Assembly (NCBI GenBank): GCA_003694225.1
Contig: RFKT01000329.1
Span: forward strand, 1-6,139
Length of the DNA stretch: 6,139 bases
Source: Candidatus Dadabacteria bacterium
Lineage (GTDB): Bacteria > Bdellovibrionota_C > UBA2361 > J135
Direction of reading: 5' to 3'
The translations under genes were made by a program, and so were the position numbers. Below are positions 1 through 5,736 of this stretch, piece by piece. Each line of letters starts with the position of its first letter. Position 1 is the stretch's first letter. A model generated the notes under the pieces. That model saw nothing but the letters and a program-made list of their open reading frames with translations. It did not search any database and was not told where the DNA came from.

Positions 1-370
1 CAACGGAGGTACCCATATCCTCCGCAGTGATATACGTACCGTTAAGCCTGTTTAGGCACTCACCAAATTTCAAAAATAGCTCCCTTCGCCCCTCTTTCAT
101 CTCAGGGTCTGCCAGTACACACGCCTTGCCCCCTCCAAGATTGAGCCCAGCAAGAGAGCTTTTATAGGTCATCCCTTCAGAAAGCCTTAAGACATCGTCA
201 AGAGCCTCCTCCTCACATGTATAATTCCTCATGCGGCAACCACCCAAAGCTGGCCCCAAAACGGTGTTGTGTATGCCAATAATTGCCTTTAGCCCCACTT
301 CAGGAAAGTGAAAGAACACTACCTGCTCATGGCCCCTGAACTTCATCTGATCAAACACTTTTGCACTCAT
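1..370 (-). CDS. Leucine dehydrogenase-type amino acid dehydrogenase (3'-truncated by window edge)
   Basis: Only the first 123 residues are in the window; the rest lies beyond base 1. The fragment reads as the N-terminal substrate domain of the Glu/Leu/Phe/Val dehydrogenase family, closest by eye to leucine dehydrogenase, which reversibly deaminates branched-chain L-amino acids with NAD+ in the cytoplasm. Visible marks are GLKAIIGIHN (26-35), LGPALGGCR (38-46), GMTYK (66-70), LNLGGGK (76-82) and ITAEDMGTS (near 114-122). By analogy with known leucine dehydrogenases, K70 and K82 are the substrate-binding and catalytic lysines. I chose the ATG at 368-370 because AGAGGG lies seven bases upstream (378-382) and the protein then begins just where family members begin. 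An in-frame ATG at 452-454 would add 28 polar residues with a weaker GAGG site (465-468). Family assignment is firm; leucine specificity over phenylalanine or valine is not provable from this half. Confidence 0.87.
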   Translation of the reverse strand, partial: MSAKVFDQMKFRGHEQVVFFHFPEVGLKAIIGIHNTVLGPALGGCRMRNYTCEEEALDDVLRLSEGMTYKSSLAGLNLGGGKACVLADPEMKEGRRELFLKFGECLNRLNGTYITAEDMGTSV

Positions 371-377
371 CTTTCCA

Positions 378-382
378 CCCTC
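378..382 (-). promoter_or_regulatory. Ribosome binding site favouring the inner start of the amino acid dehydrogenase
   Basis: On the minus strand GAGGG (within AGAGGGTGG) sits seven bases before the ATG at 368-370. This is a better Shine-Dalgarno match and spacing than the GAGG at 465-468, ten bases before the upstream in-frame ATG at 452-454. It decides the start choice towards 370. Confidence 0.6.
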
Positions 383-484
383 TATAACAGTTGGCTTTAA
401 CTGGTTTCTCTCATTTTTCTGCGGTTCTGTCTTTTCAGCCACATTGCCACTCATAAGTAACTAGCCTCATATGAACAAAATTCC

Positions 485-536
485 CGGAGTCTCCTTTAGG
501 CAGGCTCCCAACCACGCCTCTTTCAAGCTGAGGCGA
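485..536 (-). other. Two predicted hairpins in the leader of the amino acid dehydrogenase
   Basis: The first stem is a perfect six base pairs, CGCCTC (515-520) against GAGGCG (530-535), with a nine-base loop. Immediately downstream on the minus strand, GGAG (486-489) can pair with CTCC (505-508), extended inward across a three-base bulge by CCT (493-495) with AGG (502-504). Neither is followed by a T-run on the minus strand, so an intrinsic terminator is unlikely. They lie between the candidate promoter at 549-577 and both possible start codons, so they would be in the 5' leader of the mRNA. I do not recognise a known riboswitch consensus. A cis-regulatory leader is inference; the pairing is seen directly. 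Confidence 0.35.
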
Positions 537-548
537 TTCGGCAGTAAA

Positions 549-577
549 ACAATAGTAAAAATAGGAGAGTAAATCAA
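549..577 (-). promoter_or_regulatory. Candidate sigma-70-type promoter for the amino acid dehydrogenase
   Basis: On the minus strand TTGATT (572-577) and TATTGT (549-554) are separated by exactly 17 bases. Each matches four of six consensus positions, so the site is only moderate. Transcription would begin near 542, giving a leader of about 170 bases to the ATG at 370 (about 90 to the ATG at 454). Its position just past the lipoprotein stop codon is sensible for an independent transcript. Confidence 0.35.
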
Positions 578-604
578 GAAAGAAAGATCAGAATATTCAA
601 CTAG

Positions 605-754
605 TTATGGCTTAGCTGGATCGGGCTTGTAGGAATATGAAGGGTAATCAGCCTTTTTCCCTCTACCTGCGAAATCAAACTCGTTTCTATCGCAGGCAGA
701 GAACAACACCGCGACAAAAATCATAAAAACAGCAATTAATCCTTCAATCTTCAT
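605..754 (-). CDS. Small predicted lipoprotein, function unknown (49 aa)
   Basis: This short frame starts with ATG at 752-754 and ends with TAA at 605-607. The protein begins MKIEGLIAVF, continues as an uninterrupted hydrophobic stretch to residue 18, and then has FSAC with Cys21 in lipobox position (Ser at -2, Ala at -1, atypical Phe at -3). The remaining 28 residues are polar, charged and rich in Tyr, Pro and Lys (ending KPDPAKP), as in small lipid-anchored envelope peptides. Against it: Glu4 is unusual in a signal peptide n-region, and the nearest good Shine-Dalgarno (AAGGAG, 774-779) is far (19 bases) from the ATG, with only AAAGGG closer. An in-frame stop lies shortly upstream, so there is no longer version. 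It begins 45 bases after the aldehyde dehydrogenase stop, on the same strand, probably in one transcript. I do not recognise a family; it is not a clear LptM. Confidence 0.55.
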   Translation of the reverse strand: MKIEGLIAVFMIFVAVLFSACDRNEFDFAGRGKKADYPSYSYKPDPAKP

Positions 755-799
755 ATTAAAACACGCCCTTTAGCTCCTTGCCGCTTTACATCCTAAACT

Positions 800-2320
800 T
801 TATTCAAATTTTATCCCCTGCGCAAGCGGTAAACTATCGCTGTAGTTGATAGTACAGGTCTGCCGTCTCATATACTGCTTCCACGAGTCAGACCCAGACT
901 CCCTTCCACCACCTGTGTCCTTCTCACCTCCAAAAGCGCCGCCTATCTCCGCCCCTGAGGTGCCGATATTAACATTAGCTATACCGCAATCGCTCCCTTC
1001 ACAGGAGAGAAACCTCTCTGCTTCTTTGAGATTCTCTGTAAAAATTGCAGAACTTAATCCTTGAGGGACGTTGTTGTGGATCTTTATGGCATCATCGAGG
1101 GAGTCTACCTCTATTATGTATAAAATAGGCGCAAATGTCTCTTCATTAAGAATTTCCATCCCCGGTTTTGCTTTTACAATAGTAGGCATCACATAACACC
1201 CTGACGGCATATCTTGAAGCGCTTCTCCGCCATATGCGATCTCACCGCCTTCCTTCTTTATCCTTTCAATTGCTTCCTTATAACACTCAACCGCTCTGTG
1301 GTGGACCAACGGCCCCATTAACACCCCATCATCCAAAGGATTTCCTATCGTGATCTGAGAGTATGCTCCCTTAAGCCTCTCTAAAAAGGAATCTGCAACA
1401 GGCTTTTCAATAAGAATTCTCCGAGTAGTTGTGCACCTCTGTCCGGCTGTTCCAACAGCGCCAAAGAGCACAGCCCTGACACATAGATCAAGATCTGCAT
1501 TCTTGGTAACTATAATTGCGTTATTACCTCCAAGCTCAAGCAAGCTTCTACCGAGTCTGGCGGCAACACTCTCTGCGACCGCTCTTCCCATCCGGCAGGA
1601 GCCGGTCGCTGAGACAAGCGGTATCCTCTTGTCAGAGGCGATTGCCTTCCCAAAAGCGGCGTCACCGCTATCTATCACCAGAGAAAAGAGGCCCGGAAAA
1701 CCGTAAGCCTTAGCCACACGGCTACATATCTTACAGAGGGCAATAGAGGTTATGGGGGTTATTTCTGACGGCTTCCATATAACGGTATCTCCGCACACAG
1801 CCGCTATCATGGCGTTCCACGACCATACAGCGACCGGGAAATTAAACGCCGTAATGACCCCAATAGGGCCTAACGGATGCCACTGCTCGTACATCCTGTG
1901 ACCTTCTCTCTCTGAATGCATGGTTTTGCCGTAAAGCTGTCTTGAAAGCCCTACCGCAAAATCAGCTATGTCTATAGCTTCCTGCACCTCTCCAAGCCCT
2001 TCGGGGAGGATCTTCCCCATCTCTACTGTGATTAATCTTCCAAGAAGCTCCTTTTTTGCCCTAAGTTCATCTCCTATATCCCTTACCAAAAGCCCTCTCT
2101 TTGGAGCGGGAACAGAGCGCCAGCTTAAAAAGGTCTCCATTGCCGCACCAACAACCTCCTCGTAATCCTCTTTAGACGGAACCTTTACCTTAGCTATTAA
2201 CTTTCCATCTATAGGAGAGGTGCTTTCAAGGATCTTATCCCCGTCGCACTCATGCCACCTGCCGCTATAGCAACCTGAGTTTATATCTTGAATATCTAAT
2301 TTTGTAAGGAGCTCTTTCAT
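800..2320 (-). CDS. amaB: Antiquitin/ALDH7-type aldehyde dehydrogenase (L-aminoadipate-semialdehyde / piperideine-6-carboxylate dehydrogenase)
   Basis: A full-length 506-residue NAD(P)+-dependent aldehyde dehydrogenase of the antiquitin (ALDH7) subfamily, cytoplasmic and normally tetrameric. Known members oxidise alpha-aminoadipate semialdehyde, in equilibrium with piperideine-6-carboxylate, to alpha-aminoadipate in lysine and pipecolate breakdown. Catalytic elements are visible in order: FNFPV with oxyanion Asn160, WKPSE with Lys183, a divergent glycine turn SATGS (237-241, usually FTGS), ELGGNN with general base Glu262, GQRCTTTRR with nucleophile Cys296 preceded by Arg295 (the conserved arginine implicated in aminoadipate binding in antiquitins), and ETFAP with Glu394. 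The C-terminus (GGAFGGEKDTGGGRESGSD, then LPLAQGIKFE at the very end) is the antiquitin signature and separates it from betaine, succinate-semialdehyde and other ALDHs. The start matches the family N-terminus but has only a weak ribosome site (TGAG). It lies 26 bases downstream of the initiator tRNA with no promoter between. Substrate is inferred from the subfamily. Confidence 0.93.
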   Translation of the reverse strand: MKELLTKLDIQDINSGCYSGRWHECDGDKILESTSPIDGKLIAKVKVPSKEDYEEVVGAAMETFLSWRSVPAPKRGLLVRDIGDELRAKKELLGRLITVEMGKILPEGLGEVQEAIDIADFAVGLSRQLYGKTMHSEREGHRMYEQWHPLGPIGVITAFNFPVAVWSWNAMIAAVCGDTVIWKPSEITPITSIALCKICSRVAKAYGFPGLFSLVIDSGDAAFGKAIASDKRIPLVSATGSCRMGRAVAESVAARLGRSLLELGGNNAIIVTKNADLDLCVRAVLFGAVGTAGQRCTTTRRILIEKPVADSFLERLKGAYSQITIGNPLDDGVLMGPLVHHRAVECYKEAIERIKKEGGEIAYGGEALQDMPSGCYVMPTIVKAKPGMEILNEETFAPILYIIEVDSLDDAIKIHNNVPQGLSSAIFTENLKEAERFLSCEGSDCGIANVNIGTSGAEIGGAFGGEKDTGGGRESGSDSWKQYMRRQTCTINYSDSLPLAQGIKFE

Positions 2321-2346
2321 AACTCATAAGTATGAATGAAGGAATA

Positions 2347-2423
<77 letters not shown>

Positions 2424-2428
2424 GGTGG

Positions 2429-2457
2429 TATATAAGTCATGGAAAGAGAGAAGTCAA
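2429..2457 (-). promoter_or_regulatory. Candidate sigma-70 promoter for the tRNA-fMet/aldehyde dehydrogenase unit
   Basis: On the minus strand TTGACT (2452-2457, five of six consensus positions) and TATATA (2429-2434) are spaced by exactly 17 bases. Only five bases (2424-2428) separate the -10 from the first base of the mature tRNA, so transcription would begin at or within a base or two of the mature 5' end. It lies entirely in the 40-base gap after the rluB stop codon. If used, it would also supply the mRNA of the aldehyde dehydrogenase. Confidence 0.5.
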
Positions 2458-2463
2458 TACGGG

Positions 2464-3192
2464 CTATTGGCCTTTTCCCATTATAATGCTTTTATACCGT
2501 AAATATTCCTTATGGGAGAGCTTTCTGATCTCTCCTGACTTAAGCCTTCCAAGTGAAAATGGCCCAAAGCGGATTCTCTTTAACTTCTGTACAGGAGTTC
2601 CAACCCTTTGAAACACCTTCCTAACAACCCTGTTTCGTCCCTCCCTTAAAACAAACCTAAGGCGTGAGGAACATTCATCTTCCCTTAAAGAATCGATCTC
2701 TCCTACTACACGCCTTCCGTCAATCTTTATCCCTCTCTCTATAGCCCTAAGCTGTTTTTCGTTAAGCCTTCCTTTTACCTTTACATCATAGACCCTTTCA
2801 AATCCAAAACGAGGATGGGAAAGCCTATAAGCCAGCTTACCGTCGTTTGTAAGCACCATAAGTCCCGTTGTATCCCAGTCAAGCCTTCCCACCGGCTTAT
2901 ACCCCCTATACCTCTTGGTTATATAGTCGCCGATACACCTTCTTCCCTCCGGATCCGACATGGTGCTTACCACCTTCTTAGGCTTATGGAAAAGTATAAC
3001 CCCTAAAGGCTGTGGTTTTATCTCTCTGCCCTGGATCTCTATAAGATCCCTTTCCGGATCTACGAGGCACACACCCTGCGCCACCTCGCCATTTACCTTG
3101 ACCTTGCCCTGCAGTATTAAACGCTCCGCCTTACGCAGAGAACAGTATCCCCTTCCAGCAATAACCTTATGGAGTCTGATCATAGATGCCAT
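2464..3192 (-). CDS. rluB: RluB/RsuA-family ribosomal pseudouridine synthase
   Basis: A complete 242-residue cytoplasmic enzyme that isomerises a specific uridine in ribosomal RNA to pseudouridine; RluB members act on 23S rRNA near the peptidyl transferase centre. An S4 RNA-binding domain occupies roughly residues 4-50 (LHKVIAGRGYCSLRKAE, then KVKVNG). The catalytic domain follows, with GRLDWDTTGLMVLTNDG (102-118) carrying the catalytic Asp105, and the family motif EGRNRVVRKVF (184-194). The length is ordinary for the family. I take the first ATG (3190-3192), which has GGGG eight bases upstream (3201-3204); the ATG at 3181-3183 would also leave a complete S4 domain but has no ribosome site. 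In many bacteria this gene follows scpA-scpB; here a foreign-looking reverse-oriented gene separates them. RluB versus RsuA/RluE/RluF target choice is inferred from the neighbourhood and is less certain than the fold. Confidence 0.92.
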   Translation of the reverse strand: MASMIRLHKVIAGRGYCSLRKAERLILQGKVKVNGEVAQGVCLVDPERDLIEIQGREIKPQPLGVILFHKPKKVVSTMSDPEGRRCIGDYITKRYRGYKPVGRLDWDTTGLMVLTNDGKLAYRLSHPRFGFERVYDVKVKGRLNEKQLRAIERGIKIDGRRVVGEIDSLREDECSSRLRFVLREGRNRVVRKVFQRVGTPVQKLKRIRFGPFSLGRLKSGEIRKLSHKEYLRYKSIIMGKGQ

Positions 3193-3215
3193 ATAGTTTA
3201 CCCCGCAAAAGAGAG

Positions 3216-3221
3216 ATTATA
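3216..3221 (-). promoter_or_regulatory. Candidate -10 element for rluB
   Basis: A perfect TATAAT on the minus strand lies about 24 bases before the rluB ATG, implying a short leader of about 17 bases that still includes the GGGG ribosome site. The only good -35-like hexamer, TTGACT (3234-3239), is just 12 bases away, which is too close, so a normal -35 is not evident. Confidence 0.3.
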
Positions 3222-3285
3222 ACTTTATTATCAAGTCAAAGCGACTCTGCAGCCTCATAGCTATACATTGCGGAAGCTCCATAGA

Positions 3286-3315
3286 TTGTCAGCTATTCCA
3301 TCTACTGCATATAAA
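3286..3315 (+). promoter_or_regulatory. Candidate upstream promoter (P1) for the sulfotransferase gene
   Basis: TTGTCA (3286-3291, five of six) and TATAAA (3310-3315, five of six) are separated by 18 bases. Transcription from here would begin near 3322 and give a leader of about 140 bases that passes through the palindrome at 3366-3375. Confidence 0.4.
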
Positions 3316-3365
3316 AACTCTCAGAATATCTTCACTATTAAGAGCAATTAGAGGAAAAATTTGTC

Positions 3366-3375
3366 TGTAATTACA
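3366..3375. repeat. Perfect palindrome, possible operator
   Basis: TGTAATTACA reads identically on both strands and ends one base before the -35 hexamer of the downstream promoter at 3377. It sits where a dimeric helix-turn-helix regulator could act. The symmetry is seen directly; binding by any protein is inference. Confidence 0.35.
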
Positions 3376-3376
3376 A

Positions 3377-3405
3377 TTAACTACTTAACTCATCAGATCT
3401 ATTAT
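3377..3405 (+). promoter_or_regulatory. Candidate downstream promoter (P2) for the sulfotransferase gene
   Basis: TTAACT (3377-3382, four of six) and TATTAT (3400-3405, five of six) are spaced by 17 bases, giving a start near 3412 and a leader of about 50 bases with AAGGA nine bases before the ATG. The -35 hexamer is repeated at 3385-3390 (TTAACT, then AC, then TTAACT). Confidence 0.42.
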
Positions 3406-3464
3406 TTCCCGCATTCTTTCCCTGCCTCCAATGCATCTAAAATTCTTGAAAAGGACTTTTAAAG

Positions 3465-4943
3465 ATGCGGCAAGTATTAGCAGGAAATTTCCAATACGAT
3501 ATCACTGAAAAATTCTTTGGGCTTGGTCTTCCATACGATGAATATGACCGTGCTCCGATTACAGACGGCACTTTTCCTATTATCCTAAAAGAGCACGAGA
3601 ACATGTTTTATGAAACCTTTACAGCCTTTTTAAACCAGTACGATGGACTTATAAGCATATACTCAACCTCAAAAGAGTCTTATCAGATCGTCGAACGCCT
3701 AAAAAACTCCTCATTTAAAGACCGCCTCTTTGCTCATTATAGCGAAAACCACGATAATTATGACTCCTTCCATAAATCTCCGTGGACAGGCCCAACCGAT
3801 GCTCTCTTTTCTAAAACAAGAGGGATATTACACTTAGTGTCACCATCTGAATACATAGAAAGCATACGGTTTTGGAAGAATAACTATCCAACCGGGTGGG
3901 ATATTATATTCCCTTATATGCCGGATAGCTGCTATCCGCTAAAAGCACTGGAAGACCCAACGCCAACCTTTGTCTGGCTTATGCAATATGCAGGAACACT
4001 GAGGATGCTGCCTCCGCTTCATAAGTTGGCAGCGATATACGAGCGGCGTATGCTGCGTTCAAGATCACCCGTATGGTATACGCCTCGTTATATTGCCAAC
4101 CTAAAAGGGAATTACCAAGACCATTCTAGAGAGAATGTTGCAAGTGATCCTGTTTTAAGGTTAATGAAGGAATATGAGCACCTTCCCAATCCAACTTTAG
4201 ATCAACTTCAAGATCGATGGGTTCAGCTTATAGCCAACATGCCCTACTATCATATGGCATATGCACACGAGTTTATAGATTTTCAGATAGTCTCACAGCT
4301 TCCAGACATAAAGTGCATTGCCCTAATAAGAGACCCCAGAGATATGCTTATAAGTTACCTTTATCGGATGTCGCTTCACCCTGACCAATTAACAGAAGAC
4401 CATCCTTATCATTACCAGAAGGAACTTAGAAGAATTTTATTGGGAGGCTTAAGCTGGGATGAGACAAAAGAAAGAATACTTAACTACCTAATCGATGGAG
4501 GAGTTTTTTCAAAATCAACCTTTCAATTTGTATATTGGCCCAGCTTAAAACAACTTACACAGAGCTTTATCCACGCATGGCGCGCTTCCAACACATATGC
4601 AGTTAAATATGAAGATCTTAGAGCAAAACCCCTTGAGACATATAAGGCCCTCTTAGAATGGCTTAACTGGAGGCCTTGCTATCCACCCTTAAGCGATGCG
4701 GAATTGGAAGAAGTTATCTACTTAGGCACCTTTCAGGCCCAAACCAATGGAAGGATGAAAGACAACGAGAGCAATTACAGATGCACAGTCTGGGATCCAA
4801 AAACGGGATGCCCTGTCGCAGCCAGAAGGGGCGGAATTAAACAGTGGAAAGAAGATTTCTCTCCGCAAATAAAGGAAAGGGTTAAAAGGCTTATAGGAGA
4901 AGAGCTGATCGAACTTGGATATGAGTCCTCCCTTGATTGGTGA
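3465..4943 (+). CDS. Sulfotransferase-family protein with an unassigned N-terminal half
   Basis: A 492-residue protein, the only plus-strand gene here. The C-terminal half is a PAPS-dependent sulfotransferase fold: IALIRDPRDMLISYLYR (285-301) matches the 3'-phosphate-binding strand and helix, with Arg289 and Ser297 spaced eight residues apart as in characterised enzymes; VKYEDLRAKPLETYKALLEWL (380-400) matches the family's YEDL helix; and RRGGIKQWKEDFSPQIKERV (454-473) followed by EELIELGY matches the C-terminal PAPS-contacting RxGxxxxWK segment. The usual 5'-phosphosulfate loop (PKSGTT/PRSGT) is not present upstream; the nearest resemblance is VWLMQYAGTLRML (170-182), with no lysine. Residues 1-165 have no family I recognise and no signal peptide or membrane span. 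At 492 residues it is much longer than the usual 250-350. The start is fixed by AAGGA nine bases upstream and an in-frame stop at 3447-3449. Acceptor substrate unknown; it lies between scpB and rluB, unrelated to either. Confidence 0.78.
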   Translation: MRQVLAGNFQYDITEKFFGLGLPYDEYDRAPITDGTFPIILKEHENMFYETFTAFLNQYDGLISIYSTSKESYQIVERLKNSSFKDRLFAHYSENHDNYDSFHKSPWTGPTDALFSKTRGILHLVSPSEYIESIRFWKNNYPTGWDIIFPYMPDSCYPLKALEDPTPTFVWLMQYAGTLRMLPPLHKLAAIYERRMLRSRSPVWYTPRYIANLKGNYQDHSRENVASDPVLRLMKEYEHLPNPTLDQLQDRWVQLIANMPYYHMAYAHEFIDFQIVSQLPDIKCIALIRDPRDMLISYLYRMSLHPDQLTEDHPYHYQKELRRILLGGLSWDETKERILNYLIDGGVFSKSTFQFVYWPSLKQLTQSFIHAWRASNTYAVKYEDLRAKPLETYKALLEWLNWRPCYPPLSDAELEEVIYLGTFQAQTNGRMKDNESNYRCTVWDPKTGCPVAARRGGIKQWKEDFSPQIKERVKRLIGEELIELGYESSLDW

Positions 4944-4969
4944 ACCGTTCTTTATCTCAAATGACTCTT

Positions 4970-5608
4970 TTAAAGAGCAATTGGATTATTACGGCTCTCT
5001 TTGCCGCTCTCAAAAGCCTCACCCGGATCCTCTTCAAGCTCCCTTAAGTCTCTCAGTGCAGGAAGATCCTTAAGGGAATTTAAGCCAAACACCTCCAAAA
5101 AATAATCCGTTGTCCCATAAAGCGCTGGCTGGCCAACTGTGGGCTTATATCCGATAATCTTTACAAGCCGCCGGTCAATAAGAGTCTTTAAGGTTGGAGT
5201 AACATCGACTCCTCTTATAGCCTCTATCTCACTCTTTACTACCGGCTGCCTGTATGCCACAACGGCTAAGGTTTCAAGTGCCGCCTTAGAAAGCCGCTTA
5301 GGCTTTGCCCTTCTAAGCTCCAGCACATACTCTGCATATTCCGGCCGTGTCCTGAACTGAAAGGATTCATTTACAGACACAAGCTCAATAGCGCTCTCAC
5401 GCTCATTATACCTCTCTCTAATACGAGCCAAACTTTCCTCAATATCCCCCTCAGAGCACCTTAGAATCTCTGATAGCCTTTTTTTAGAAACACCGGAGGG
5501 AGAGACAAAGAGCAAGGCCTCTACCGCTTTATCCAGGGGATGCAATTTCACACCGTCTTCCAAATTCGCCTTCAAAACAACTTCTCCCTTAACGCTTCTT
5601 TCTTCCAT
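4970..5608 (-). CDS. scpB: Segregation and condensation protein ScpB
   Basis: A complete 212-residue ScpB, the winged-helix kleisin-interacting partner that binds ScpA as a dimer in the SMC-ScpAB condensin for chromosome compaction and segregation. The N-terminal winged helix is at about residues 24-100 (LDKAVEALLFVS, then LSEIL); the second carries the hallmark LSKAALETLAVVAYRQPVVKSEIEAIRGV (106-134), then TLIDRRLVKIIG and GQPALYGTTDYFLEVFGL (159-176). The acidic C-terminal tail is typical. Start choice is uncertain: the ATG at 5606-5608 has no Shine-Dalgarno, whereas a TTG at 5573-5575 (Leu12) has AAGGGAG at 5584-5590, eight bases upstream, and would give a 201-residue protein that still contains both winged helices. 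It follows scpA at 115 bases and converges on the sulfotransferase gene, with 26 bases between the two stop codons. Confidence 0.95.
   Translation of the reverse strand: MEERSVKGEVVLKANLEDGVKLHPLDKAVEALLFVSPSGVSKKRLSEILRCSEGDIEESLARIRERYNERESAIELVSVNESFQFRTRPEYAEYVLELRRAKPKRLSKAALETLAVVAYRQPVVKSEIEAIRGVDVTPTLKTLIDRRLVKIIGYKPTVGQPALYGTTDYFLEVFGLNSLKDLPALRDLRELEEDPGEAFESGKESRNNPIAL
5584..5590 (-). promoter_or_regulatory. Strong Shine-Dalgarno inside the 5' end of scpB, pointing to a TTG start
   Basis: AAGGGAG on the minus strand lies eight bases before TTG (5573-5575), in the scpB frame. The upstream ATG (5606-5608) is preceded by GATACAGATACA, with no ribosome site. Known ScpB proteins vary in the first ten or so residues, so homology does not settle it. 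Confidence 0.4.
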
Positions 5609-5704
5609 TGTATCTGTATCTTACAGGTTTAATCCCGCCTTTTAAAATGCTACCCCAAACAACCGCAGTACACAAAGATTCTCTATAAACAAACACTACC
5701 CAGC

Positions 5705-5736
5705 ACACAAGCACAAGCGATGCTTACGCGCTTGCT
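5705..5736 (-). other. Stem-loop spanning the scpA stop codon
   Basis: AAGCG/CGCTT (5715-5719 with 5729-5733) forms a stem with a nine-base loop, extended across a two-base bulge by AGC/GCT (5710-5712 with 5734-5736). The loop contains the scpA stop codon. Downstream on the minus strand the sequence is G/T-rich (TGTTTGTTTATAG) but has no clean T-run, so it is at best a weak terminator or processing hairpin between scpA and scpB. Confidence 0.25.

Larger units (their letters stand above)
3193..3464. other. Divergent intergenic region between rluB and the sulfotransferase gene
   Basis: This 272-base AT-rich stretch holds no convincing gene. It contains candidate promoters in both directions (a minus-strand -10 at 3216-3221; plus-strand promoters at 3286-3315 and 3377-3405), a perfect ten-base palindrome at 3366-3375 and a short inverted repeat (ATAGCT 3257-3262 with AGCTAT 3291-3296). 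No transposase remnant, terminal inverted repeats or target-site duplication was seen at this junction. Confidence 0.5.

Noticed and set aside
515..535. CGCCTC/GAGGCG hairpin as an intrinsic terminator
   Set aside because: No T-run follows on either strand; better explained as leader structure.
846..1064. Plus-strand open frame inside the aldehyde dehydrogenase
   Set aside because: Antisense shadow of a strongly conserved gene; no ribosome site or recognisable protein. The same applies to plus-strand frames at 1431-1706, 1516-1713 and 1968-2165.
3234..3239. TTGACT as the -35 of the rluB promoter
   Set aside because: Only 12 bases from the TATAAT at 3216-3221, too close for sigma-70 recognition.
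3385..3414. Minus-strand nine-codon frame (MREIIDLMS) with GGAGG ten bases upstream
   Set aside because: Good ribosome site but far too short, without a promoter or regulatory context; most likely chance in purine-rich DNA.
3431..3508. Plus-strand 25-codon frame overlapping the sulfotransferase start
   Set aside because: No ribosome site; the overlapping main frame has AAGGA at proper spacing and family motifs.
4964..4978. Symmetric CTCTTTTAAAGAG between the convergent sulfotransferase and scpB genes as a bidirectional terminator
   Set aside because: The stem is only about four AT-rich pairs with a small loop and there is no T-run on either side; it also overlaps the scpB stop codon.
5139..5360. 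Plus-strand open frame inside scpB
   Set aside because: Antisense to the most conserved part of scpB; no independent support.
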